From: Sipunculus nudus
Lineage: Eukaryota; Annelida; Sipuncula; Golfingiida; Sipunculidae
Direction of reading: 5' to 3'
Assembly: GCA_026874595.1 (NCBI GenBank)
Contig: CM049316.1
Coordinates: forward strand, 24,449,839 to 24,513,838
Length of the DNA: 64,000 nucleotides
The translations under genes and the position numbers were made by a program. This document shows, piece after piece, positions 51,769-62,852 of this stretch (positions are counted from its first letter, which is position 1; every line of letters starts with the position of its first letter). The notes under the pieces are model-generated. The model was not told the origin of the DNA. It saw only the letters and a list, made by a program, of their open reading frames with translations, and did not search any database.

Positions 51769-53145
51769 AATTGCCTCCCTTGCTCCCTCCATCCCATTCT
51801 GTTGACAGGTACTATAAACTAGATACATTAGCTATAAATGTTGATGCAATTTAGAAATGTGAATGAACTGAAATATTCACAATCACATGTATGTTATACT
51901 GTAAATTTTTAGTAACATTCGGAAACTTGGATTAAAATTATGTAATGAAAAAAAGGAATAAATGCAAATATTGTTAATTTTTTCTTGGCTCAGTAGAATG
52001 GGGAAAAAAATTATTTGCTTTGTTTCTCCATCTTTCTTTCTGTTTTAAATATTTAATGTTCATGAATAAACTTTTTTTTTATAAGCACTGTTGAATTAAA
52101 TTTCATATCCTGTATGTATATGCAAGGGTGTTGTAACTCTCACCATCCCCTTCTTCATCCCACTGAGGCTTTGCTCCTTGGCACTGTGAACAATAGTTCT
52201 ATGGCTATAGCATAAAATTTAATAATTAAAGAAAATATCTACAGAGAGACAGAGGCATTGTAACTCTGATCATAACACAACACCCCTCCCCCCCCCCCCC
52301 CCCCCCCAATCAAGTCATTGCACCTGTGGAATGAGGACGTTATGGCAACTGTATACATATCATAAAATTGATAAAAAAGGTTTACTAAATAAATTGGATC
52401 TCATCAGACAAATGTGTAAACTGTTGAACTGTCAACAGCTTATCAAAAAGGTAACCAATGGAAAGGCATGGTCAGGTCTCAAATATTATTTGCAACATTT
52501 TCTTCAATCATATAAACCAACCATGGCCCAGATTACCTCTTCCTCTCAAACATTATCTACATTTCATCATATTTTTAAGATTTTAACCTTCCAGGTGGTT
52601 CAGTACTGTTGACCATTTGTCCATAGGTACCTATGTACATGCCAGAAATTATGTCAATATTGTGTAATATGTAGACGTGAGGGGCATCAAAATAATGCAC
52701 CTTGTCAAGACCGATCTTGTCAAGATATTATGTCATACAGTCACAAATTCATAAATCCCCTCATCAGTATAGTTAATCATAACCTTTTATCTGTCAAATT
52801 GAACTCTTGCAGTTTTCCATACACTATAGATCCTTCAACAAATAGCCTTATCATCATTATACCACTGCTTAGCATACTGTCATTGCATTCATATTTGCTC
52901 AGATAAATTGCTTTTTTCGACCCCTCCCAAATAAATAAAAAATAAACCACTATATTTGACTCCATATTAATCCATCAGTCAGGTTATTTCATATATCATT
53001 TACTCACATATTACATTATATTCCTTTATAAAACCCAACATGACCATGATATTCTAAGCTTTATCTACTCAATATAGTATCACAATGGTGATACATTTAT
53101 AGTCCAATCAGGATCAGCTGAGCGCCGAAACCCATGGGTCCCTTG
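49076..53145 (+). mobile_element. Repeat family B, copy B4 (about 4.1 kb)
   Basis: Left end TTTTTAGCTCAGCTGACTA with hairpin partner AGTCATCTGAGCT, then CCGT/CTGT repeats. Right end CAGCTGAGCGCCGAAACCCA to CCTTG at 53141-53145. The first 1.9 kb matches B2, including the internal duplication (near 49230 and 49925, about 690 bp apart). The rest contains a (CT)n tract and a C-run. No transposase. Confidence 0.65.
51600..51776 (+). repeat. (CT)n microsatellite
   Basis: An impure CT/CTTT tract, pure CT from about 51716 to 51764. The long SLSLSL and REREREREK open frames here are translations of the repeat and not genes. Confidence 0.95.
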
Positions 53146-53564
53146 TTTACATCTTATGGATATTTCTCCTCTCATGTCTGTTGCTTCTGGTTTGCTGTGT
53201 TATTTGATTCTGAGAAATAAATATTACGAAGAATGGTTGGGTAGAGGCACTGTAACACACTATAGCAATAACAATTTTATGGTATGCTTTACTAAGTAAC
53301 TTCAGAAATAGAAACTTGTCTCTCAAGTTGACTCAACTTGCTGGTAAACTCTTAATTTAATCCAATGGAATAAGAAGAAAAATTTACAGATGTTGGAAAA
53401 CATTGATTGAACAAGGCGCAACATTAATGCCCCTTTCACGTACAAAATGGTTACAAAACATTTTGCATTCACATAAGGTTTTAAACAGTCCATAAAGGGG
53501 GCTTGTAATTTGTAGCAGCAAAATAAAACATAATGATATATATTGTACTTGGATAACTCTCCCA
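53146..53564. other. Unique sequence, no gene seen
   Basis: AT-rich, between the end of B4 and the start of the degenerate tandem repeat. Confidence 0.35.
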
Positions 53565-54170
53565 ATTGTTGCCTCTCCTCACGGGGACCTCTCTAATATA
53601 GTCACCCTAGAGTCACCTCTCTATTATGGTCACTTTAGACCAACCTCTCAGGTAATCTCAGGTAATCAGGTAATCTCAGAATAACCTATTGTCATCTCAG
53701 AACTGCCTCTATTATGGCCACCCCAGAATGACCTCTATTATGGCCACCCCAGAATGACCTCTCTATCATGGGCACCTCTGAATGACCTCTCTATTTCAGT
53801 CACCTTAGAACAACCTCTCTGTTATGGTCATCTCAGATTGACCTCTATTATATTCACCTTTGAATGACCTTTCTATTATGGTCACCTCAGAACAATATCT
53901 ATTATAGTCATCTCAGATAATCCTTTGTTATGGTCACCTCAGAAAGACTTCTCCATTATAGACACCTCAGAATGACCTCGATTTTGGTAACCTCAGGACA
54001 ACCTTCCTAATATAATCATCTCAGAATAACCTCTTTATTTAGGTCACTTCATGTGTACCTCTCAATTATGGACATCCCACAGGTACCTCTCTTTCATGGT
54101 CATCTCATGGGAACCTCTTATGGGTGTCTCTATTTTTGAACCTTTCTTTTATGGACACTTCTCTAATTGA
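53565..54170 (+). repeat. Degenerate tandem repeat, unit about 35-40 bp
   Basis: About fifteen imperfect units of the pattern GACCTCTCTATTATGGTCA plus CCTCAGAA. It is related in wording to the CAGTGAAACCT-type repeat at 59908 and 61199. Confidence 0.8.
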
Positions 54171-54798
54171 ACATGAGTGAGTAGCAGATTTAGAGGTCAA
54201 TAACCTCTTTAAAATTTAGCTACCTTTCTAAATATCCTTTGGCAAAACCCAGTTCCCTTCAGTGTCCGAAATTTCCAGTTTCCACTTTGACCATTTATAA
54301 TGAAATAAAAGTGATTAGGCCAGCCCATTTATTTATATATGAGAGACATAATCTTCATAACACCTGGGCCATTGGTTGGATATACAGAGGTGAAGGTATG
54401 CATATTTTATAAACTCCAGGCACGGACACCTGGATGCACTAGCTGTTGCACCTGGGTGAGGATAGAACTGGGTCATTGAGATGTGTGACTGGTTTCAGGA
54501 GTTGATTGATAGGCTTGGTCTCTCTTGTGTATAGAGAGCTATACCCATGATCTGTAACTTGATGTTCTGCTGTTTGATCTCTCACTGCACTTGGACTTTG
54601 CATGATCAATTACAAATGAAATAATTTTCTAATCCAGTCAGAGAATTAAAAAAGTAGCAAACAGTATTTAAACTTAACCTAGTGCAGCGAACTAATGTCA
54701 ACAATTTGGCCATTAGCTTGGCTTTTCAGCATGGCGTAAAAGTCAGACTGAACTGACTTGGTCAATATTCTAGGTATAATTATATTATATATTATATA

Positions 54799-55594
54799 AA
54801 AAACAGAGTTTTGTGGATACTATGTTTTCAGTTGCTCGCCGCCGCAGCATAGGTTTCCAGAGAACTCCTCCATTACCACTTGGCAGAATTTTAAAAAATT
54901 AGGAATTATGATCGGGTCACATGCGCTGTCATTTTTGGTTGACCTCTGAACTTCCCTCTCTGCCCAGCATCCATTTGTGCGTCTGTTTCCACACATAAAT
55001 CCACATATCTCGGGTCCGTTAGACTGATCAGGCTAAAAATTTTGCACAAATGTAGCCCTTGGATAGCTTCATAACATACACTAAAAATGGTGGTGCCATC
55101 TGAAACCATTTTTTGCAGTGTCACTCTGTTCATCTGCCTTGGGATAAAATCACTCTTATCTCTGCATTGGTTTGACTTATCCACCTGAAATTTTGCATGT
55201 GTATACATCCTGGATAGCTTTCTTGATTTTATGACAGGTGGCTCCACCTACTTTCACATTCAGGCTACAGACATACAGGCTTATATCTCAAGACTGGTTT
55301 GACATATCCTTTTGAAATTTTGCATGTGTATAGATCACACATAGCTCTTTATCAAATGCAAAACTGGTGGCACCACCTGCAACCATTTTTGCACAGCTTC
55401 CGTCTGTTTGTCAGCAATTAAATAAAATCACTTGTATCTCAGCAGTGACACATTAGGGCTGCAGACATCCATGCTAATATGCAACACACCTCACTCTATT
55501 TCCCCTTGCCACTCAATCCATGCCTCACTTCACCCGTCCCACTCTGATTTCGGGGGATACACGTTGTCGTTTGTTGACTATCTGTATTCTAGTT
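54799..55594 (+). mobile_element. Helitron-like element A4, 5'-truncated
   Basis: It starts within the left hairpin (AAACAGAGTTTTGTGGATAC) after a (TATA)-rich flank and ends TCTGTATTCTAG at 55589-55592. The core units are diverged (GGTGGTGCCATC, GGTGGCTCCACC, GGTGGCACCACC). Confidence 0.7.
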
Positions 55595-55716
55595 ATGTGT
55601 GTGTTTCTCAATATACACCACTGTATGTAGTAAAACTCATACCAGAGTGGCACGTAATGATTATGTGTCAACCTCCAAACATTGTCAACCTGTTTAAAAG
55701 TCTATAAACCATATTA

Positions 55717-57066
55717 TTGTATCCGCCAAAACGAAGTTTTGCGGATACTATGTTTTTGACCGGGTTCCGCCGCTGCCGCCACCGTGTTCATTTCCGGAGA
55801 ACTCCTCTGAGACTACTGGATGGATTTTTCCTAAACTTACACAAATTATCGGTGGCTAACCAAGTGGCCTTGACTTCTGACCTTTCCTCTCTGCCCAACG
55901 TCTGTTTGTGTGTCTGTTTCCACACATAAACCCTTATATCTCGGGAACCGTTTGACCGATCAGGAAAAAAAATTTACACAAATGTAGCCCTTGGATAGCT
56001 TTATAACATACACAAAAAAGGTGGCGCCACCTGCAACCATGTTTGCACAGTGTCCATCTGTTCATCTGCCTTGGGTTAAATCACTCATATCTCTGCAGTG
56101 GTTTGACTAATTTACCTAAAATTCGGCATGCGTATACATCCTAGAAAAAAATTTACACAAATGTAGCCCTTGGATAGCTTTATAACATACACAAAAAAAG
56201 GTGGCGCCACCTGCAACCATGTTTGCACAGTGTCCATCTGTTCATCTGCCTTGGGTTAAATCACTCATATCTCTGCAGTGGTTTGACTAATTTACCTAAA
56301 ATTCGGCATGCGTATACATCCTAGATAGCATTCTTGATTTTATGACAGGTGGCGCCACCTACATTCACGTTAAAGCTGCAGACATCAAAGCTCATATCTC
56401 AGGAACCGTTTGACCAATCAGGAAAAATAAATTACACAAATGTAGCCCTTGGATAGCTTTATAACATACATAAAAATGGTGGGGCCACCTGCAGCTATTT
56501 TTCCACAGCTTCCATCTGTTTGTCTGCCTTGGGTTAAAATCACTCATATCTCTGCAGTGGTTTGACCAAATTACCTGAAATTCGGCATGCGTATACATCC
56601 CGCATAGCTTTCTTGATTTTATGGCAGATTGCCCTAACTACATTCACGTTCACTCTGCAGACATTAATGCTTATATCTCTGGAACCGTTTGACCAATCAG
56701 AAAAAAAATTTACACAAATATAGCCCTTGGATAGCTTTATAACGTACACTAAAATGATGGCGCCACCTGCAGCAATTTTTGCACAGCGTCCATCTGTTTG
56801 TCTGCCTTGGGTTAAAATCACTCATATCTCTGCAGTGGTTTGACTTTTCCACCTGAAATTTTGCATGTGTATACATTAGGGTAGTTTCTCATTCAAATAA
56901 CAGGTGGCGCCACCTACAATCATGTTTACATTGCACAGATCCATTCTTATATGTAACACATGTAACTCTATTTCTCCTTGCCACTCAATCCATGCCTCAC
57001 TTCACCTGTCCTACTCTGATTTTGGCGGATACAAGTAGTCGCTTGTCAACTACCCGTATTCTAGTT
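55717..57066 (+). mobile_element. Helitron-like element A5 (full length)
   Basis: Left end TTGTATCCGCCAAAACGAAG, right hairpin GTAGTCGCTTGTCAACTAC followed by CCGTATTCTAG at 57061-57064. The core holds a near-identical 179-bp duplication (55973 and 56152). The flanks share AACCATATTATT on both sides. Confidence 0.78.
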
Positions 57067-59436
57067 AACCATATTATTATACTTCTCTATTTATGTCATA
57101 TCTTTAAATATGTCACCAAAGCATCAAATTCAACCTAACCTGACCTTCACTGACATAATATTGATAATGCAAACTTTTTTCTGTGGTTACAGTTAAACCT
57201 AAAATGTATGAATAATGGTAATACATGTACTATGATGTGAGTGTTTTATTAGGGTTTACAAATTAAATTAAATGTTTGATACTGTTACTTTTATGGCAAG
57301 GCCACATACCGGATTCATAAATTTATGTATTTAAGCCACAGTTTGTACACAGCATGGCAACAAGCTCCAGCAAATGTAAATTTTTGCAGACCCATACTTG
57401 ATCAAGTTGATGCAATAATCAGTTTTGTGGAGGTTAATGCTGTGTGCTGAATTTATATGAAGCTTGTACATGGGTTAAATACATATACATAGACCGAGGC
57501 AGTTTACACTCGAACATAATGCAATGCTCATCAAATTCATGTTTAACATAATCAAGGTCACCTGAATAATTCATTCAATAAAACACTTCCTTCAAACATT
57601 ATTATATATATTTAATAATTTGCTGGATAGGGGTCATTTAGTATTGATATAAATTGTCCTTTTTATATCTGAAACTGTAAGAGAATGCTTGTTGTGATAA
57701 GAAGCCATGATTTTTCTTTAAATTGATATTGAGCAAACTAGTATTAATCTATCCTCTGAGATGAAGAAATTTAAAATAATTTTCAACTGGTTCAGAAAAT
57801 CTGCAAAAATGACACTGAATACCCATTTTCACTTATTTGAGATTTGGAAGAAAAGGACAAGTGTCCACTTTTAGGGGCCCGGAACTTGTAAAATACCAGA
57901 GCCGAGGTCCTGAAAAAAATAGGCATATATACAATTATATAAATAAACTAGTTCAACTTTTCCCAAATAATAATTTTACCAACTATTTATTCTGTCACTT
58001 CTTGACATTTTTTAAGGTAGAAACTTCAAATAAAAAGCATATACCTTGTAATAATCTAAACTTTGATTTGATTTGAAAAAGAATTGAGACAAACAGAATT
58101 TGAAATTTGTGACACCTACTGAAAGATTGCTTGATCATTTTCCTTGAGAGCTGTGGTTGACAATTACCCTGACTACCCTACCAGGGGCCTAATCATTATG
58201 ATGTAATATTAAGTATGATTAAGGAAAAAGTATCAGGTCTGACATAAACTACTGTGATAATGATATTCCTGGATTTCACAGTGAGAGGCATTCTTGGCAG
58301 TTTGTCTGCTCTAGTATCTGTATTAAATAATATTTAGTAGCAGTTTTTGTCATACAACATTGAATGACATCTCTACATTTAAATTCAAAACTTCTGCTAG
58401 TTGTCAGTATTATTGTTAAAATCGATCACCTTGTGAAATGTGACCAATTTTTAATAAATTAACACATCCTTCAGTCAATTTTTTTTATTATTTTATTTTA
58501 AATGGCAATAAAACTAACACCTGATCTGTTTCAGTAAAATAGTGAAAATCCTCTTATTTTTTTTTCCTGTTTATGGAGATATAGTCATTCAAAAGAGAAG
58601 GACTATGACATTTAAATGATCCAAATATGGTTATATTGAAGAAAGGTGGGGGAAATATAAAGAAATAAAGATATTTTCTTGTTGATTGTTTTATACTCTG
58701 GAGGACCTACGTAGAAATCCCCCCCCCCCTACTTTCCTCCATAAGAAATATAGACCCAAAATCAGTTTTATATGAGAAATAACTCCCCACCAACCTCTCT
58801 GTGCCTGCCATCCTGCAAGGTAGGCTTAATTAAGTCTAAAAATGCAGCTCTCTGTAATATTGTTACTAAAGTCATTCTTTTTATATAACCACTTAGCTTC
58901 AGAAACATACATAGACACAAAGAGATACAGACAGGGGTGGAATTAGAAGTTCCATTTGAGGAGATGATTGCATTATGGAGATTTGTTAAATCTTGCCTCT
59001 GTACCCAGATTGTCTGGTGTATAGTCCTTCTCATGTTGTCCCACAGTGGTGTGTGACTGTGTCCTTGCTGGGCTTAATTGGAAACAGACCAGGAACGCAG
59101 CTACAGAGGTCTGTCTGTGTTATATATGTGTGCTGCCATAATCAATGCCATGGTAATAACATAGCCTTGCTCAATAACCATATATTGCTCTGTTACTGCT
59201 GTAGCTTTTGGATGGTTGTAGCACAGTCAGGGCTGACATTGCCCCCACCACAGACGATTTTGGCTGTTATTCCTGGAACTAGGTCCTGAGAACTTATATC
59301 ACAAGACATTGTTCTATTTATAGAACATATAATGTAGTGAGCTTAATGTAGAGAGAGTTTCAAGTAGGAATAGATTTATCAGAGTTTAGTTAGCCTTTTA
59401 ATATGGTTTCTGCTTTAATCAAGTATGTGTCAGAGA
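57067..59436. other. Unique sequence, no gene seen
   Basis: CpG-poor and AT-rich. A C-run lies at 58718-58727. Open frames at 57837-58076 and 58768-59289 have no recognisable motif. Confidence 0.35.
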
Positions 59437-59700
59437 CAAGATTGAAATCCAGGCAGATTTTAAATTCACTAAGTGAGATTGCAATTGGTATCTTGCCAAA
59501 GCCAGATTGTGATTGTGATTGTGGTCTCACCTAGACAGATTTTAAACTCGCCTAGATGAGATCACAACCGCAATCTCGACTAAGCAAATTTAAAATCCAC
59601 CTGGTATCAGCCAGGAGAGTTTAAATCCACCTGATATCACTTAGGCGAGTTACAAATATGCCTAGGTGAGATTAAAATTGTGATCTGATCTAATTATCTG
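59437..59700. repeat. Inverted and tandem GAGATT/AGGCGAGTT repeat
   Basis: Blocks such as CAGATTTTAAACTCGCCTAG and, inverted, CTTAGGCGAGTTACAAAT alternate with GTGAGATT-type words over 260 bp, allowing several stem-loops. A decayed foldback repeat is likely. Confidence 0.5.
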
Positions 59701-59907
59701 ATAAATTATGCATTGTAGATGTAATGGACATATGAAAAATGTCCATGATAAAACAAAATCTGTGAGTAGATACATGTCTAAAAATTCTGTACTTGTTTTT
59801 ATGTGTCTCTTTCCTTCGATAATATTAATTCATACACTATTTAATTGTTCCCTCTTTTATCCTTCTTTAGACTAGATCTCTATGTAATGGAGAATCTTCA
59901 TTGACAG

Positions 59908-60007
59908 TATATACAGTGAAACCTGTATTATATGGCCACCCTTGGGACTGACCCAAACGGCCAGAATATAGAGGTGGCACTATATGGAGGTCATGACTGC
60001 AATATAA
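59908..60007 (+). repeat. CAGTGAAACCT-type repeat, left part
   Basis: Starts TATACAGTGAAACCTGTATT and contains GGCCACCCTTGGGACTGACC. It is interrupted by, or abuts, A6. Confidence 0.55.
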
Positions 60008-61196
60008 TTGTATCCGCCAAAACAGAGTTTTGCGGATACTATGTTTTCAGCTGGCCGCTGCCGCTGCCTGCCGCCGTGTAGGTGTCCGGAGAACCTCTCC
60101 GTAACCGCTGGGCGGAATTTTACGAAACCTGGGATTATGTTTGGGTCACATGTGAACTGCTGCACTCCGATTTTGTTTTGACCTCTGACCTTTCCTCTGT
60201 GCTCTGCGTCCGTTTGTGCGTCTGTTTCCACACATAAACCCACATATCTCAGGAACTGCTTGACCGATCTGGAAAATTTTTTTTGCACAAATGTAGCCCT
60301 TGGAGAGCTTTATAACATACACAAAAATTGGTGGCGCCACCTGCAACCATGTTTGCACAGTGTCCATCTGTTCGTCTGCCTTGGGTTAAAATCACTCATA
60401 TCTCTGCAGTGGTTTTACTAATTCACCTGAAATTCGGCATGCGTATACATCCTGGATAGCTTTTCTGATTTTATGACAGGTGGCGCCACCTACATTCAAG
60501 TTTACGCTGCAGACATCCAAGCTCATATCTCACGAACCATTTGACCGATTGGGCCAAAAATTTGCATGTGTATAGATCTCACATAGCTCTTTATCATACG
60601 CAAAACTGGTGGCGCCACCTGCAGCCATTTTTGCACAGCTCCTGTCTATTTGTCTGCCATGGGATAAAATCACTCATATCTCGGCAGTGGTTTGTCATAT
60701 CTGCCTAAAATTTTGCAGGTTTATACATCCCCGACAGCTGTCTTGATTTTATGACAGGTGGCGCCACCTACATTCTAGTTTATGCAGCAGACATCCAAGC
60801 TCATATCTTGGGAACCGTTTGACCGATTGGGCCAAAGTTTTGCATGTGTATAGTTCTCACATAGCTCTTTATCATACGCAGAACTGGTGGCTCCACCTGC
60901 AACCATTTTTGCACAGCGTCCATCTTTTTATCTGCCTAGGGCTAAAATCACTCATATACATGTAGTGGTTTGACTTATCTGCCTTAAATTTTGCATATGT
61001 ATACAACTTGGACGGCTTCCTGGATTTCGTGGTAGGTGGCGCAACCTACATACACAATTTGGCTGCAGACATCCATGCTAATATGCAACACTTCACTCTA
61101 TTTCCCCTTGCCACTCAATCCATGCCTCACTTCACCCGTTCCACTCTGATTTAGGCGGATACACGTAGTCGCTTGTCGACTACCCGTATTCTAGTT
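60008..61196 (+). mobile_element. Helitron-like element A6 (full length, least diverged ends)
   Basis: Left end TTGTATCCGCCAAAACAGAG with TTTTGCGGATAC completing the hairpin; right hairpin GTAGTCGCTTGTCGACTAC then CCGTATTCTAG at 61191-61194. The core has GGTGGCGCCACC at about 60331, 60479, 60609 and 60758. Very similar to A1 at both ends. It lies 350 bp upstream of the MARVEL start codon. Confidence 0.8.
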
Positions 61197-61313
61197 TATA
61201 CAGTGAAATCTCTCCTAGTATGCACCTCCACAGTCAGATCGGGCACCTTCATATAGTGGCCAGTTTTTGAAAGTCCCATGGGTGCCCATATTATAGAGGA
61301 TTCACTGTATATG
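61197..61313 (+). repeat. CAGTGAAATCT-type repeat with inverted ends
   Basis: Starts ATACAGTGAAATCTCTCC and ends ATAGAGGATTCACTGTATAT, an inverted repeat pair about 115 bp apart. Same family as 59908-60007. Confidence 0.6.
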
Positions 61314-61491
61314 ATGTTGCTAAATATATATGACTGAAATATTACCTCTTTCAAACTTTATTTCCTTGTGTTGACTGGGATTTGTGGTGAAATGAGCTGA
61401 CATCACATCATACTTCAAACAAATTTATGCAATAACAGTGTCATTTAATAAATTTTGAATCTAATAATACCAGATATATATTCCTTTCTAG

Positions 61492-61545
61492 AACAAAATG
61501 TTTTGGGTATGCTTTCAGGATATTGTCTTCTACACCAGCTGAAAG
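61492..61545 (+). promoter_or_regulatory. Probable 5' UTR of the MARVEL gene, with uORF and possible acceptors
   Basis: Two acceptor-like sites precede the start codon: TTCCTTTCTAG ending at 61491 and GCTTTCAG ending at 61518. If the first is used, the leader contains an upstream ATG at 61498 opening a 14-codon frame that stops at 61540-61542, four bases before the main ATG; use of the second removes it. No TATA box or initiator was recognised nearby, so transcription may begin at a distant 5' UTR exon. Confidence 0.35.
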
Positions 61546-61665
61546 ATGGCGGAGAGTGGAATGCCAACTACTTACCAGACGACAACAACGACCAGTACAT
61601 CAACGCTAGGCTTTTATCCAGCGTACTTCAAGACTGTTCATGGCATCCTGAAATGCGTAGAAATT
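61546..61665 (+). CDS. MARVEL-domain protein (MAL/plasmolipin-like), coding exon 1, N-terminus
   Basis: This 40-codon exon starts at an ATG with A at -3 and G at +4 and stops at a GTAGGT donor at 61666. The first 20 residues are Thr/Ser-rich and cytosolic-looking. They are followed by AYFKTVHGILKCVEI, which fits the conserved lead-in to the first membrane helix of MAL/plasmolipin/CMTM proteins (pattern G-I-L-K-x-x-x). The frame is open past the donor, but the exon joins in phase 0 to 63512-63688, giving the continuous helix GILKCVEIVLDLIVLICASI across the junction. MARVEL proteins are four-helix membrane proteins of lipid-raft trafficking and membrane apposition; that role is family knowledge, not seen here. 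A longer open frame starting at 61455 overlaps in another frame and shows no family match. A CMTM relative cannot be excluded. I assign no ortholog name. Confidence 0.85.
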
Positions 61666-62327
61666 GTAGGTATTACCACAAAATATTGTCAGATTCTGTA
61701 TCTGGAAAAAGAACCAATTGTTCACAGATCTAGCTCAGCAGATTAACTACTTGTTCACAGTGATTATGTATTCGCTCCCATAGGGGAGGCAGTGTTTGAC
61801 CTGTCGTTGTTGTCATTGCTGTAGTCATCTGTGTCATCACTGGTGAACCCGATAATTTTTTAACAACTGGATATATTTTCATGAAATTTGATATGTGAAA
61901 TGTTTGTGAAAAAATCTAGGAAGCATTAAAAATACAGTGAACTTGACCTTCATCTTCAAGGTCAGATCAGAGGAGATAAAAATTTATTTGTGAACTTTTG
62001 AACTATTCTATATATATTCATGAATTTCACCTCATGAAATATTTCTACCAAATTATCAGAAATGTCAAAACAAACAGTGGCCTTGACCAGCTTAAAGGTC
62101 AAATCAGCAGGAATAGAAATTTTCTGTGAATGCTGTGACTTTTGAAGTAGGTCATATTTTTTCCTCAAATAGAGAGGGGAGACAGTCTTGTTCCCAAATC
62201 AAAGCCTGTAGCCTTACACAGTTCAGCCTAAACCAGTCTGTTTTCTTTGTAAATGACAATTTTGTTTTTTTGTAGACTAATACAACAAAGCTCAATCACC
62301 TCCATTTCCAAACCCAAAATTTTTCCA

Positions 62328-62485
62328 CATCTAATTTGGTTTAAAATATTTATGCCCTGTAAATGTAATTTCTGCAATATTTGCAAGTGGATAAAAAAAT
62401 GTGTCTCTGTATGTTTGAAGATTCATACCTGTTTGAGTATTGATTCATGTCTGAATTATTGGTACAGCTAGACTGATTAAATATT
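62328..62485 (+). repeat. Local direct duplication in intron 1, copy 1
   Basis: Shares with 62690-62852 the blocks CATCTAATTTGGTT, TGTAATTTCTGCAATATTTG and TTTGAGTATTGATTCATGTC in the same order, with few differences. Confidence 0.85.
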
Positions 62486-62689
62486 GATATTTTCATGCCA
62501 TCAAACCTTTATGGTGAGTGGATAAAACCACCCTATAAAAAAGTTTGAAGGAATTGATACACCAAAAGCAAAAATCAGTCTACATTTTACAACATATCAG
62601 ACCCACTTATGACGGTCAAGGTCATTGATCACCTGCCAAAACTGCCTCAGTTGATCCTTGATGATTGAATAATGTCATGTTAACACATC

Positions 62690-62852
62690 ACATCTAATTT
62701 GGTTAAAAATATTTTATGCCCTGTTAATGTAATTTCTGCAATATTTGTAAGTGGATAAAAAAATGTGTCTTTGTACGGTATGTTTGAAGATTCATACATG
62801 TTTGAGTATTGATTCATGTCTGAATTATTGATACAGCTGTACTGATTAGATA
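62690..62852 (+). repeat. Local direct duplication in intron 1, copy 2
   Basis: Second copy of 62328-62485, about 365 bp downstream, differing by small indels (for example an inserted CGGTA near 62776) and scattered substitutions. Confidence 0.85.

Noticed and set aside
51482-51828. SLSLSL and REREREK open frames on both strands
   Set aside because: They are translations of a CT microsatellite.
52331-52612. 93-codon frame after a poly-C run
   Set aside because: AT-rich with no motif, and inside repeat B4; no support as a gene.
53323-53565. 80-codon minus-strand frame
   Set aside because: No recognisable motif; composition matches the AT-rich background.
61455-61733. 92-codon frame overlapping MARVEL exon 1
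   Set aside because: It lies in a different frame, and only the 61546 frame matches the MARVEL family and splices in phase to exon 2.
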